Positions 13,167 through 21,432 of a stretch of DNA of 64,000 nucleotides are shown piece after piece (position 1 is the stretch's first letter; each line of letters begins with the position of its first letter). Made by a program: the position numbers and the translations under genes. Below the pieces are notes generated by a model. The model saw nothing but the letters and a program-made list of their open reading frames with translations. It did not search any database and was not told the DNA's origin. The DNA is from Mycolicibacterium baixiangningiae (GTDB lineage: Bacteria; Actinomycetota; Actinomycetes; Mycobacteriales; Mycobacteriaceae), in contig NZ_CP066218.1 of NCBI RefSeq assembly GCF_016313185.1, positions 1 through 64,000 of the forward strand, written 5' to 3'.

Positions 13167-13239
13167 GGGGCCTTAGCTCAGTTGGTAGAGCGCTGCCTTT
13201 GCAAGGCAGATGTCAGGAGTTCGAATCTCCTAGGCTCCA
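13167..13239 (+). tRNA. tRNA-Ala (TGC), integration target of the 10.4-kb element
   Basis: The 73-nt cloverleaf has acceptor GGGGCCT pairing with AGGCTCC (one G-T pair) plus A, an anticodon loop with TGC and T arm AGGAG-TTCGAAT-CTCCT. Its 3' part from position 13195 is repeated perfectly at 23620-23665, so the element integrated here and kept the gene intact. Confidence 0.97.
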
Positions 13240-13240
13240 C
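13195..13240 (+). repeat. attL: attL core: 46-bp direct repeat overlapping the 3' part of tRNA-Ala
   Basis: Forty-six bases, from the anticodon arm through the 3' end of tRNA-Ala plus one base, are identical to 23620-23665. This is the classic att core of a tyrosine-integrase element using a tRNA gene. The integrase gene lies directly inside the left end. Confidence 0.95.
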
Positions 13241-13250
13241 AAGTGAAACA

Positions 13251-13285
13251 GCAGGTCAGGCCCCATAAGGTCTGGCCTGTTCTGC
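13251..13285 (-). terminator. Hairpin between tRNA-Ala and integrase stop
   Basis: GCAGgtCAGGCC and GGCCTGttCTGC form a ten-pair stem with one 2-nt internal mismatch around the loop CCCATAAGGTCT. It lies three bases beyond the integrase stop (13288) and 12 bases after tRNA-Ala, so it could terminate transcription from either side. Confidence 0.6.
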
Positions 13286-13287
13286 GT

Positions 13288-14412
13288 TCAGGCAGCGTCC
13301 GTGCCCACACTTTGCCCACAATCACGAGTCAACAAGGCGTTGATCGCGACACCGACCGCGTCCACGTCGGACCCGTACAGGTGGCCGTAGCGGTCCAACG
13401 TCAACGCCGCCGACTCGTGGCCCAGCATGTTCTGCAAGCTCTTGATGTTCGCGTTCGCCTGGACCGCCAACGACGCCGCGGTGTGGCGCAGCTCGTGGAT
13501 CTTGAACTCGAACACCGTCTTGTTGTCGACCTGCCGGGGGAACAGCTGAGCCTTGGCCACCGCATCGGACCACCACCGCCGCCGTACGTTGCTCGCCCGC
13601 ATATGCCCGCCCGCGCTGTCCGGGAAGATCAACTCGCTGTCAGCGCCTCGATGTGGTCGTAGGAGATCGGCGACGAACGCCGGGAGGCTGACCGTGCGGC
13701 TCTTCCCGCCCTTCGGTGACCCCACCACGAACTTGTTGTCCACGAGCACCACCGACCGCGAGATCCTGATCGACAGCCGGTCTAGATCGACATCACGCCA
13801 CCGAAGCTCCGCGACCTCGCCGAACCGCAGCCCACAAGTCCCCAGGACGTACACCAGCGCCCGATGATCGCCCGCTGCACCCGCAAGGGTGTGCAACTGA
13901 TTCAGCGTCAGGAACCGCTGCTCCACAGTCGCCACAGACGGCAGCTCCACCCCATCCGCAGGGTTGAGCACCAGGCGGTTATCCGACACCGCCATCGCGA
14001 GCACCTGCCGAAGCACACCGACCACCTTGTGCACCGTCGCCGGAGACCGCTTTGAGCTGAGATCCGCGACCCACTCACGCACGAGTTGCCGCGAGATGTC
14101 TCCAATGGGCACCTGCGCATGGTTGGCGATGAACGTGCTCAGCACTACCTCGTACCTGGCCCGCGTCGACGGCTTCAGATTGTGCTTCGACCCCAACCAT
14201 TCCTCGGCGTACTCCCCCAGCTTCACCCGGCCGGCGGCCGGCGCCACGTATGCGCCCCGACGTTTATCGACCTCGAGCTGATTCGCCCACGCCTCCGCGT
14301 CCCGCTTCGTCCGGAAGCCGCGTTTGTCGGTCTGCCGCTTGTCTGGCGTGCGGTACCGGACGCGGTAACGCGTTGCACCAGAACCAGTTTCGTACTTCTC
14401 AATCGTCGCCAT
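13288..14412 (-). CDS. int: Tyrosine-type site-specific integrase
   Basis: This recombinase should catalyse integration and excision of the element at tRNA-Ala. The 374 residues begin MATIEKYETGSGATRYRVRYR, an AP2-like arm-binding N-terminus (about 1-55). A SAM-like core-binding domain follows at about 65-165, then the catalytic domain with Arg196 (TCGLRFGEV), the HxLR box HELRHTAAS at about 304-312 and Tyr near 341 (LDRYGHLY). All key residues are present, so it looks active. It points toward attL, next to its own attachment site. Confidence 0.96.
   Translation of the reverse strand: MATIEKYETGSGATRYRVRYRTPDKRQTDKRGFRTKRDAEAWANQLEVDKRRGAYVAPAAGRVKLGEYAEEWLGSKHNLKPSTRARYEVVLSTFIANHAQVPIGDISRQLVREWVADLSSKRSPATVHKVVGVLRQVLAMAVSDNRLVLNPADGVELPSVATVEQRFLTLNQLHTLAGAAGDHRALVYVLGTCGLRFGEVAELRWRDVDLDRLSIRISRSVVLVDNKFVVGSPKGGKSRTVSLPAFVADLLRPHRGADSELIFPDSAGGHMRASNVRRRWWSDAVAKAQLFPRQVDNKTVFEFKIHELRHTAASLAVQANANIKSLQNMLGHESAALTLDRYGHLYGSDVDAVGVAINALLTRDCGQSVGTDAA
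13302..13320 (+). repeat. Candidate integrase arm-type site, left (paired TGCCCACA)
   Basis: TGCCCACACTTTGCCCACA holds two TGCCCACA octamers 11 bp apart, inside the 3' end of the integrase gene. A near-identical site in the same orientation occurs at 23519-23537 by the other end (17 of 19 bases match). A symmetric pair flanking the core is what arm-type integrase binding sites look like. Confidence 0.55.
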
Positions 14413-14419
14413 GTCCGCC

Positions 14420-14965
14420 CTATTTCGTTCGTTCGGATTGGGTTAGGTAGCCCGCGGCGACGGCTCTCCCGACCCAGCGTTTGACGGTCGCAGTCGATAG
14501 CCCAAGTTCCTCGGCGATCATTGCGGTTGGTTTGCCCTCCTGTAGGCGCACCCACCTGTAGGCCCGCGCCAGGTCGTGAAGATCGGCATCGGTGAGGCCG
14601 TTCTTCTCTACGCGATCCCAGAATTCGTCCGGCGGCCCCGGAAGCCCCACCTCGTTGCCCTCGTGGCGCATGACCGTCTCGGCGGCGACGAAGCGGATGA
14701 ACGGCTCGACGGAAATCTTGGCAAGTTCGCCGCGCTGAATCGGCGGGCCGCCGTCGACCTGCTCGGCGACCAACGAGGTAACGACGAGTTTCCCAGTGCC
14801 ATCCGGCTCCACCGTGGCAACCAGATCGTAGGGAAGCTGATCGGACTCCGACGCCTCTGCCTTCACCTCGACCACGGCGAACCCCATCAGTGTCGGCGCG
14901 ACCGGGTGCCTCGCGAAAAGGCGGCCCGGGCACCCTGGCTTGCCATCTGTAGCGGTGATCTGCAC
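14420..14965 (-). CDS. Helix-turn-helix regulator, candidate element repressor
   Basis: The protein is about 181 residues if it starts at GTG 14965. An upstream in-frame ATG at 15106 would run the coding sequence through two palindromes and into the divergent promoter, so I prefer the later start. The C-terminus has a clear helix-turn-helix with a resolvase-like look (MIAEELGLSTATVKRWVGRA). The N-terminal part is not recognised. It lies seven bases upstream of int on the same strand and divergent from the replication/packaging operon, the usual place of an immunity repressor. Repressor function is inferred. Confidence 0.7.
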   Translation of the reverse strand: MQITATDGKPGCPGRLFARHPVAPTLMGFAVVEVKAEASESDQLPYDLVATVEPDGTGKLVVTSLVAEQVDGGPPIQRGELAKISVEPFIRFVAAETVMRHEGNEVGLPGPPDEFWDRVEKNGLTDADLHDLARAYRWVRLQEGKPTAMIAEELGLSTATVKRWVGRAVAAGYLTQSERTK

Positions 14966-15093
14966 GTCACCCAGGTTGTCACGGCGTGACCCACGTTCGC
15001 AACACCGGTGTTGCAATACCCGCTCAATCACTGTAGCTTCCTGAACGTGAGCTAGTGATGCAAAGGGCGCTCGCACGACCGAAAGGGACATAA
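14966..15093. promoter_or_regulatory. Divergent control region with two palindromic operators
   Basis: Between the repressor-like gene and the HTH gene are two perfect palindromes: GTCACG-G-CGTGAC at 14978-14990 and GCAACACCGGTGTTGC at 14999-15014. The second overlaps TTGCAA at 15011-15016, a possible -35 box, 17 bases before TAGCTT at 15034-15039, which fits the actinobacterial -10 pattern TANNNT. A repressor bound to the 16-bp site would block the rightward promoter. GAAAGGGA at 15080-15087 is the ribosome-binding site for 15094. Confidence 0.65.
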
Positions 15094-15315
15094 ATGGCGA
15101 ATGCACTGGACGGGCTGGACACCGCGACCAGCAAGGAGGTAGCCGAGTACCTACACACCACAGAGGCCGGACTGGCCCAGATGCGTTATCGCGGCATTGG
15201 TCCGAAATTCGTGAAGGTCACCTCGCGCAAGGTCATCTACCGCTGGGCGGACGTTCAGGCGTTCCTCGACGCCAACACGTGCCAGCGGACCGATGACCCA
15301 CGCGGGGCCGCGTAA
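15094..15315 (+). CDS. Helix-turn-helix protein, excisionase/AlpA-like
   Basis: A 73-residue protein with a winged-helix fold of the MerR/Xis type: TSKEVAEYLHTTEAGLAQMRYRGIG (helix-turn-helix, residues 12-36) and KVTSRKVIYRWADVQAFLDA (wing and last helix). Such small proteins serve as excisionases or as AlpA-like activators in phages and satellites. It is the first gene of the rightward run and sits directly downstream of the operator region. Its TAA overlaps the next ATG (taATGa). Confidence 0.8.
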   Translation: MANALDGLDTATSKEVAEYLHTTEAGLAQMRYRGIGPKFVKVTSRKVIYRWADVQAFLDANTCQRTDDPRGAA

Positions 15316-15977
15316 TGAACACCCCCCCAACAACAACAGCCCCCGTGGACCTCGACGTTGCCGCGTCGAGCGGGAGCTGCTGCAACCAACCCGCAGATGA
15401 ATACCGATTGGAGAACACCATCATGACACAAACCGAATATCCTCCGCTGCCTCTCGGCGCAGATCCGGATTACCCGGGCAATGACGACTGGCAGCCCGCC
15501 GAGGACGGCCGACCCCCGTACCGGTGCGTCGGATCGAAGCCATTCGACAACTATCTCGAAATCCGCGCTGTCATCGTCCAGTTCGCGGACGGAACCATTG
15601 GCACCGACGACGGTGACGAACCGGTTGTCTTCATCGGTCACACCGATTACCACCCCGACGACGCACGGGAAATCGCCGCAGCGATTATACGGGCCGCCGA
15701 TCTCGCCGATCAGTGGGCGCAACAGTCCAGTCCGGTGCGCGACACCCGCCTGGACACCGCCCGCGGCAGTCTGTGGTTGGCGCTGGAGAAGTTGTCTCAA
15801 CTGGAGCGAGATAAGGCCCGCCACGAACTCAACTGCATGGCGTGCCGGGTCGAGACGGAAGACGTGCGTTGCCCGATCTGCCAGGCCGATCCCGGTCAGC
15901 CCTGCGCAGACACGGACGGTGAACCTCGGATCGCCCCCCACGCTTCCCGCGCCTCCGTCGCTGAGGGGGGCAAATGA
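15315..15977 (+). CDS. Unknown protein with C-terminal phage-type zinc-binding motif
   Basis: The frame gives 220 residues from ATG 15315, which overlaps the previous stop. The start could instead be the internal ATG at 15423 (MTQTEYPPLPLG), preceded by GGAGAA; that would give 184 residues. The C-terminus has CMACR, CPIC, a Cys in QPCADTDG and a final PHASR. The C-x2-C plus GxPC...PH spacing resembles the small zinc-binding domains common in actinophage proteins. The central part is acidic and unrecognised. Function is unknown. Confidence 0.7.
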   Translation: MNTPPTTTAPVDLDVAASSGSCCNQPADEYRLENTIMTQTEYPPLPLGADPDYPGNDDWQPAEDGRPPYRCVGSKPFDNYLEIRAVIVQFADGTIGTDDGDEPVVFIGHTDYHPDDAREIAAAIIRAADLADQWAQQSSPVRDTRLDTARGSLWLALEKLSQLERDKARHELNCMACRVETEDVRCPICQADPGQPCADTDGEPRIAPHASRASVAEGGK

Positions 15978-16264
15978 CTGAGTCGGTTCTGACCCAGATG
16001 AAGCGTCGCCGGCAGTACGCCGATACCCGCTGCGGCCTGCTGGCTTGTGGTCGCTGCACCGACCCGTGGACATGCCGCTGCTACGACTCGGTCAAGGTCA
16101 CCGAGCAGTACGTCGACGGCTACCGCGATGCCGCCCAACATCTGCTCGCGCAGGGCCTGGCGCCGAGCCCCAACCTCGCAGCGATGCGGATCTTATGGCG
16201 GCGTGGCGGTGACGATCAGCGGCTCGCTGTCCGGCTCGCTGAATTGTGGGAGGTGGCGGCTTGA
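15974..16264 (+). CDS. Small cysteine-rich protein of unknown function
   Basis: The protein is 96 residues and its ATG overlaps the preceding stop (ATGA). A cluster of four Cys (CGLLACGRCTDPWTCRCY, residues 20-37, five Cys in all) suggests metal binding near the N-terminus. The C-terminal half is helical (DAAQHLLAQGLAP, AVRLAELW). It sits directly before the RepA-like ATPase and overlaps its start, so it is probably co-translated and may act with replication. I do not recognise the family. Confidence 0.65.
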   Translation: MTESVLTQMKRRRQYADTRCGLLACGRCTDPWTCRCYDSVKVTEQYVDGYRDAAQHLLAQGLAPSPNLAAMRILWRRGGDDQRLAVRLAELWEVAA

Positions 16265-17703
16265 TCGACCCTGAAGTGATCGCACGCGGAAAGGCGGCAG
16301 CCCAGCAGTGGGCTGCCGCCCCCGCGGCGCAACAGCGCAACAACGTCCCACCCGCAGCGGGTCGATCCGCCTCCATCCAGTGGGCGTCCACGATTCGGCC
16401 GAAGCGGCAGGTGTGGCTGTGGGAGAACAAGATCCCAATCGCCACCCCGTCCGCCCTCGCCGGTCGAGGCGGCACCGGGAAGACCACCTACGCGTGCCAC
16501 ATGATCGCCAGACTGTCCCGCGGACAGCTTCCCGGCCAGTACTACGGCCAGCCACGCCCGTCGCTGATCTGGTCCGGTGAAGACTCGTGGGAAACCGTCC
16601 TCGTGCCCCGCCTGATCGCGGCCGGCGCCGACCTCAACATGGTCGGCCGTCTCAGCATCGCCTCCAGTCTCGATGGCGGCGAGGTGACCCCGAGGCTGCC
16701 CCTCGACACACAGGCGGTGTCTGAGGCCGTCAGCGCCAGCGGGGCCGTGCTGGTTCTCCTCGACCCCATCGCGTCCACGATGAGCGGCGACCTACACCGC
16801 GAAGCTGATGTCCGGATCGCGGTCGACGCACTCGCACGTGTAGCCGACGACACCGGGGCGGTGATGATGTTCGTCCGCCACTTCGGCAAGGGCGGCGGCA
16901 ACGCCTCCGACAAGATGAGCGGGTCGCACGCATTCCGCGACGCGGTTCGCTCAGTGTTCCTGTTCGCCGAGGACGGCGACCGTGTGGTCGTTACCCAGGA
17001 CAAAGGTAACTACGCCCCCCGCGGGGAAGAGTCCTTCGCGTTCCGCCTCGAGAACATCACCGTCCCCACCGAGGACGGGCCGACCGATGTTGCCCGCGTC
17101 GCCGAACTCGGAACATCGGAGGTATCGGTGGGCGACGTCATCAACCGCATCCACCACGACGACGACGATGCCGGGGAACGCACCGCCGCCGAGCACTGGC
17201 TCGAGGACTACCTCACCGAAAACGGAGCAACCCCGTCCAAGGTGATCAAGACCGAAGCGCGCAAAGAAGGCATCAGCGAAGCCACGCTCAAGCGAGCAAA
17301 GAAGAAGCTCGGCGTCCTCGACCGCTCTGAAGGGTTCCCCCGGACCTCCACATGGGACCTGCCCAGTCAGCTCACCGATGAGCCGACTGTCCCCACTCGT
17401 GAGCCGACTGAGCCAACTGAGCCAACTGGCCGCGACCAGCAGAAACGCCATGAGCCAACTGAAGCCGATTCACAGTCGGCTCACGCCCCAGTGAGTGAGC
17501 CAACTGATGAGCCCACTGACGGCGGAACCGTTCCGACACCACCCACACCCCTCACCGCTCGACGACAGGAACTCAGCCAGCGCCGAACCATCCGGGTCAA
17601 GGGCAAAGAAGTACCCCGCTGCCTGGTCTGCGGCAAGGCCGTCATGGCAGGACAAGGTGACACCCACCTCGGATGCCTCAGCAAACAAGAAGCCGTGTCA
17701 TGA
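16261..17703 (+). CDS. RepA-like AAA ATPase / replicative helicase-type protein
   Basis: I take TTG 16261 as start because GGGAGGT (16249-16255) is correctly spaced before it and it overlaps the previous stop (TTGA); GTG 16246 is possible. The 480-residue protein has Walker A AGRGGTGKTTYA near residues 68-79, the sensor-like SGEDSWETVLVPRL, Walker B LVLLDPIAS near 165 and VRHFGKGG, which is the RecA-fold arrangement of RepA/AAA_25 helicases. A winged helix follows (SEATLKRAKKKLGV), then a Pro/Thr/Glu-rich segment encoded by repeated DNA, and a C-terminal zinc pair CLVCGKAV...HLGC. It is probably the replication protein of the element. Confidence 0.8.
   Translation: MIDPEVIARGKAAAQQWAAAPAAQQRNNVPPAAGRSASIQWASTIRPKRQVWLWENKIPIATPSALAGRGGTGKTTYACHMIARLSRGQLPGQYYGQPRPSLIWSGEDSWETVLVPRLIAAGADLNMVGRLSIASSLDGGEVTPRLPLDTQAVSEAVSASGAVLVLLDPIASTMSGDLHREADVRIAVDALARVADDTGAVMMFVRHFGKGGGNASDKMSGSHAFRDAVRSVFLFAEDGDRVVVTQDKGNYAPRGEESFAFRLENITVPTEDGPTDVARVAELGTSEVSVGDVINRIHHDDDDAGERTAAEHWLEDYLTENGATPSKVIKTEARKEGISEATLKRAKKKLGVLDRSEGFPRTSTWDLPSQLTDEPTVPTREPTEPTEPTGRDQQKRHEPTEADSQSAHAPVSEPTDEPTDGGTVPTPPTPLTARRQELSQRRTIRVKGKEVPRCLVCGKAVMAGQGDTHLGCLSKQEAVS
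17379..17518 (+). repeat. Eight iteron-like 11-bp repeats TGAGCCRACTG
   Basis: Copies start at 17379, 17400, 17409, 17418, 17451, 17496 and 17508, with one inverted copy at 17473-17483. The variable sixth position of the motif is G, A or, once, C. Seven copies are in the same reading frame and encode Glu-Pro-Thr. The inverted copy encodes different residues, so protein repetition alone does not explain it. Iterons placed inside or beside a rep gene are a common origin design for phages, satellites and plasmids. Confidence 0.6.
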
Positions 17704-18098
17704 AACGCCGCGTCATCTACCCATCGGAATTCTTCGACCGCCCCGAACAGGAGACCACCACCATGAGCGACGACGACAACCTCGACGTCGACCCCGTCGA
17801 CGACCTGCGCATCTACCGCGGCCAACTCCAGGCCATCGAACTCTGCCGCGCCGTCGCGGCCAACGCCGGCGACGCAGCCGACGCCATGTACGCCGCCGAG
17901 GATGAACAGGGCGTGCTCAAGTACCTCGTCGCCGGCCTCACCCACCTGGCCATCTCACTGGCCCGCACAGTCGTCGAGCAGCACGACGACCCCAACGTTG
18001 ATGAGCAACGTGTGTGGGCCAGCCTCACCGAACGCAGCACCACCGGCCTGATCGCCACCCACGAGATCAGCCAAATCACCGGAGACGACACCGCATGA
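17700..18098 (+). CDS. Acidic protein of unknown function
   Basis: The ATG at 17700 overlaps the ATPase stop, and the stop overlaps the HNH start, so it is tightly coupled at both ends. It encodes 132 residues, very acidic at about 20-36 (MSDDDNLDVDPVDD) with predicted helices (AIELCRAVAANAGDAADAMYA, GLTHLAISLARTVVEQH). An internal ATG at 17763 preceded by CAGGAGACC could also serve. It is placed where phages often encode a small terminase, but I see no helix-turn-helix, so I do not make that call. Confidence 0.65.
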   Translation: MKRRVIYPSEFFDRPEQETTTMSDDDNLDVDPVDDLRIYRGQLQAIELCRAVAANAGDAADAMYAAEDEQGVLKYLVAGLTHLAISLARTVVEQHDDPNVDEQRVWASLTERSTTGLIATHEISQITGDDTA

Positions 18099-18478
18099 CC
18101 TTGAAGCCATGCGTCGACTGCGGCGAACCTTGCACCGGACCACGATGTGACGAGCACACCGTGGTCGACACCAAGGCCCCCGCCACGGCCCGCGGCTACG
18201 ACTGGCGCTGGACGCAATTGTCCCGCCGAGCGCGACGACTCCAACCGTTCTGCACCGACTGCGGCAACACCGAGGACTTGCAGACCGACCACTCCCCAGA
18301 AGCATGGGCACGCAAGGCCGCAGGCAAGACCATCAGGCTTCAGGACATCGACGTGGTGTGCGGACCCTGCAACCGTGCCCGTGGTGCGGCACGCGGCGAC
18401 TCAGCCACCAGGGGGGTAGGGCCTAGCCGACCTGCTCCCGACCCCGTGGTGAGGCCAAGTTTGAGAGTGAGATCGTGA
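18095..18478 (+). CDS. HNH endonuclease
   Basis: The 127-residue protein starts MTLKPCVDCGEPC. It has an N-terminal zinc pair (CVDCGEPC), then ARGYDWRWTQLSRRARRLQ, FCTDCGNTEDLQTDHSPEAW and VVCGPCNRARG. The TDH dipeptide with paired CxxC motifs is the beta-beta-alpha metal HNH nuclease fold. HNH genes placed right before the large terminase are common in phages and capsid-forming satellites, where they assist packaging or cos cleavage. Both ends overlap neighbours (ATGA and GTGA). Confidence 0.9.
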   Translation: MTLKPCVDCGEPCTGPRCDEHTVVDTKAPATARGYDWRWTQLSRRARRLQPFCTDCGNTEDLQTDHSPEAWARKAAGKTIRLQDIDVVCGPCNRARGAARGDSATRGVGPSRPAPDPVVRPSLRVRS

Positions 18479-19929
18479 AGTCCGGCGCGAAGGGCACCGT
18501 AAAGGTCGCTCCGCTGGACTTTTCCGGCCTCCCTGACGGCCGTGCGGCGCGTCGTCTGGCGTTCATCGAGCGGTACCTCAAGGTGCCGAAGGGTGTGGGC
18601 GCCAAGGCCCCCATTCATCTCCGTGACTTTCAGGTCGAGATCGTCGAGACGGTGTTCGCGGACGGCATCCGGACCGGACTGGTGTCGTTGCCCCGTGCCA
18701 ACGGGAAGACTGCCCTGGCGGCCATGCTGGCGGTCGCGGAGTTGTTCGTGGGGGACTCCTCGGCCGAGGTATTGGTGGTCGCCAGTGATCAGCGTCAGGC
18801 GATGATCACGCTGCGGATGGCCCGCCGGATGATCGAGCTGACGCCGGCCTTGGCTGACCGTTCGCAGATATATGCGGACCGCATCATCGTGCCGGAGAAC
18901 GACGGCTTGTTGCTGCCTCTGCCCGCCGAACCGGGTGCCCTGCACGGCCATGACCCTTCGCTGTTGATCGTCGATGAGCTGCACGTCGTGAACGAGCAGA
19001 CGTGGGAGGCCGTGACGTCGATGACGGGCAAGCGACCCGAGTCGTTGACGTTGGCGATCTCGACGCCGGCCTCGTCGCCAGACAGCATCATGTGGAAGCT
19101 GGTCGAGCACGGCCGGATGGGTGACGATCCGTCGTTCGCGTTGCGGGAGTTCGCGGCCCCGGACGGTTGCGCCACGGATGACAAATCAGCGTGGCGGATC
19201 GGCAATCCGGCACTGTCGTGCGAGGACCCGTTCCTCGCTGAGGATGGGCTGGCGGCCGCGCGGCGGACGCTGCGGGAGCCGGTGTTTCGTCAGCTTCGTC
19301 TCGGCCAGTGGGTGACGGGTGCAGACGCCTGGTTGCCGTTCGGGGCGTGGGATGGCTGCGGCATCGAGCGCACCGTGCAGCCCCGCGAGCGTGTCGTCCT
19401 GGCGTTCGACGGATCGGCGTCGGGTGACTCCACGGCGCTGGTGGGCTGCACTCTCGATGGGCACCTGTGGGTCGAGGGGTTGTGGGAGAACCCAGGGGAT
19501 CTGCGCTGGCGTGTGCCGCGCGAGGATGTCACCCGCGCTGTGGATGTGGCGTTCACGAAGTACGACGTCGTCGAATTGGCGTGTGACCCGTGGGGGTGGC
19601 GCTCGGAGATCGAGGACTGGGCTAAACGCCACGGTGAGCGTCGAGTCCTCGAATGGAACACCGCTCACGGGCAGCGGATGGCGCCGGCCACGGACCGCCT
19701 CTATCAGGCCGTGGTTACCAACGCCGTGACGCATGACGGTGATCCGCGGATGGCTGCCCACATTGCGCACTGCGTGGCTAAAACGACCCCGATGGGAGAT
19801 CTCGTTTCCAAAGACAAACGCGGGTCTCCCCGCAAGATCGACGCCGCCGTAGCCGCCATCGTGGCCTTCGACCGGGCGGCGTGGCACCAACAACGAAACC
19901 GTAAGCGAGTAAGGAGTTTTGCCTCATGA
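18475..19929 (+). CDS. Phage terminase, large subunit
   Basis: TerL is the ATP-driven motor and nuclease that packages DNA into preformed heads. The 484-residue protein (GTG start overlapping the HNH stop) has Walker A SLPRANGKTA at residues 71-80, Walker B LLIVDELHVV near 163-172, a coupling motif (LAISTPAS) and the nuclease domain opening with LAFDGSASGDSTALVG. The length and motif order are those of TerL from siphovirus-type phages. It overlaps the portal start by four bases. Confidence 0.94.
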   Translation: MKSGAKGTVKVAPLDFSGLPDGRAARRLAFIERYLKVPKGVGAKAPIHLRDFQVEIVETVFADGIRTGLVSLPRANGKTALAAMLAVAELFVGDSSAEVLVVASDQRQAMITLRMARRMIELTPALADRSQIYADRIIVPENDGLLLPLPAEPGALHGHDPSLLIVDELHVVNEQTWEAVTSMTGKRPESLTLAISTPASSPDSIMWKLVEHGRMGDDPSFALREFAAPDGCATDDKSAWRIGNPALSCEDPFLAEDGLAAARRTLREPVFRQLRLGQWVTGADAWLPFGAWDGCGIERTVQPRERVVLAFDGSASGDSTALVGCTLDGHLWVEGLWENPGDLRWRVPREDVTRAVDVAFTKYDVVELACDPWGWRSEIEDWAKRHGERRVLEWNTAHGQRMAPATDRLYQAVVTNAVTHDGDPRMAAHIAHCVAKTTPMGDLVSKDKRGSPRKIDAAVAAIVAFDRAAWHQQRNRKRVRSFAS

Positions 19930-21257
19930 CCCAAGATGAACTGGTGCTGCTGCTGATGCAGCGCCTCGACGAACCAGCCGCCCGTTACAGCGAGCTGGAC
20001 TTGTACTACGACGGCCAGCAGCCGTTGGCGTTCCTCAGCCCCGAAGCGAAGATCGCCTTGGGGAGCCGCTTCGGGGTGATGGCTTCGAACATCCCCCGCC
20101 TGGCGGTGACCGCGCTCGCGGAGCGGCTACGGATCACCGGATTCACCGGAGATGCTGGCCTGTGGGCGGATTGGATTCGTAACGACCTCGACCAGACCTC
20201 AGGTGTGGCGCACCGGGAAGCGCTGCTGCTCGGTGACAGTTACGTCATCGTGTGGGCCGACCAGTTCGGCCGGCCGAAGGTGACGGTGGAGTCTGCGAAA
20301 CAGGTTGCCGTGCAGATCGACCCCGGCACCCGGCAGATCACCGCCGCTATCAAGCGCTGGGAGACCAGGACGACGACCGAGGCGGTGTTGTACCTCCCGG
20401 ATCGGATTTTGCGGCTGCGCGCCAACCAGACCGGGGCCACCACCATCGGCTTCAACACCGTGGACACCATCGCCAACCCGCTTGGCGTGGTCCCTGTTGT
20501 GGCGCTGCGGAACTCCGACCGCATCCTCGACGACTACGGCGTCAGCGAGATCGACGACCTGAAGCCGCTCGTCGACGCGCTCAACAAGTCGTTGGCCGAC
20601 ATGATGGTCACCTCCGAGTATGTCGGCCGGCCGCGCCGCTGGGCCACGGGCATCGAACTGACCGAGGAACCGATCCTCGACGGCGACGGGCATCCGGTCA
20701 TGGACGGCACCGGCCAGCCCGCGACGCGGGAGATCAACCCGATTCCTGAGGGGCACCGGGCGATGATCTCGGAGAACGATCAGGCCAAGTTCGGGCAACT
20801 GCAAGCCGCCGACCTCACCGGCTACGAAGCGTCGGTTCGGGTAATCCTCGGGCAGGTCATGGCCGTCAGCACCCTGCCCGCGCACTACGTCGGCGTGTTC
20901 ACTGACAACCCGGCATCCGCAGATGCGCTACGGGCTGCCGAAGCATCACTGACTGCCCGCGCCGAAGCCCGGCAAGCCACCTTCGGCCGGTCGTGGGAAC
21001 AGGTGGCGCGGTTGATGATCGCAGTCCGAGATGGGCGCGACCCCCAGCTGATCACCGACATTCGAGTGCAGTGGGCCGACGCCGCAACGCGGTCGGTCGC
21101 CCAGGAGGCCGACGCCGTGGTGAAGCTGTTCCAGGCCGGTCTGCTGCCGCAGTCCTACGCACTGGCGAAGCTCGGTTACCCCGACGACGAAATCGCCAAG
21201 ATCAACGCCGCCACACCGGGAACCGATGCACAGCAGGTGATCCGCGATGCGGCTTAG
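19926..21257 (+). CDS. Phage portal protein
   Basis: The portal forms the dodecameric ring at the capsid vertex through which DNA passes. The protein is 443 residues, typical for the SPP1/HK97-like portal families of actinophages. Segments such as YYDGQQPLAFLSPEAK, NIPRLAVTALAERLRITGF, NPLGVVPVVALRN and VMAVSTLPAHYVGVFTDNPASADALRAAEASL follow the portal pattern. ATG 19926 overlaps the TerL stop. Identification rests on similarity to remembered actinophage portals and on the TerL-portal-capsid order. Confidence 0.9.
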   Translation: MTQDELVLLLMQRLDEPAARYSELDLYYDGQQPLAFLSPEAKIALGSRFGVMASNIPRLAVTALAERLRITGFTGDAGLWADWIRNDLDQTSGVAHREALLLGDSYVIVWADQFGRPKVTVESAKQVAVQIDPGTRQITAAIKRWETRTTTEAVLYLPDRILRLRANQTGATTIGFNTVDTIANPLGVVPVVALRNSDRILDDYGVSEIDDLKPLVDALNKSLADMMVTSEYVGRPRRWATGIELTEEPILDGDGHPVMDGTGQPATREINPIPEGHRAMISENDQAKFGQLQAADLTGYEASVRVILGQVMAVSTLPAHYVGVFTDNPASADALRAAEASLTARAEARQATFGRSWEQVARLMIAVRDGRDPQLITDIRVQWADAATRSVAQEADAVVKLFQAGLLPQSYALAKLGYPDDEIAKINAATPGTDAQQVIRDAA

Positions 21258-21432
21258 TTCACGGACTGTCTATGCGGACGTGAGCGTTGTGGAGGAGTCC
21301 ACCGCCCGGCCGCTGCGCATGAACTTCGGCGGCATCGTCTTCCGGCTAGACGTAGACGAAGCAATCGAACTGGCCAACAAACTCGTCGACACCGCCGAGA
21401 GCGTCAAGATACAAGACAGGAAGCAATCATGA
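21247..21432 (+). CDS. Small protein of unknown function between portal and scaffold-like genes
   Basis: The frame encodes 61 residues (MRLSSRTVYADVSVVEES), starting 11 bases before the portal stop and overlapping the next gene by four bases (ATGA). The tight packing on both sides argues that it is translated. It contains a beta-rich start and a helix DVDEAIELANKLVDTAESV. No family is recognised. Confidence 0.6.
   Translation: MRLSSRTVYADVSVVEESTARPLRMNFGGIVFRLDVDEAIELANKLVDTAESVKIQDRKQS

Noticed and set aside
14966..15106. N-terminal extension of the repressor-like gene to ATG 15106
   Set aside because: It would cover both palindromes and the divergent promoter; the residues do not look like protein.
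17700..18098. Small terminase call for the 132-residue acidic protein
   Set aside because: Position fits, but I see no helix-turn-helix or other TerS feature, so it is left as unknown.
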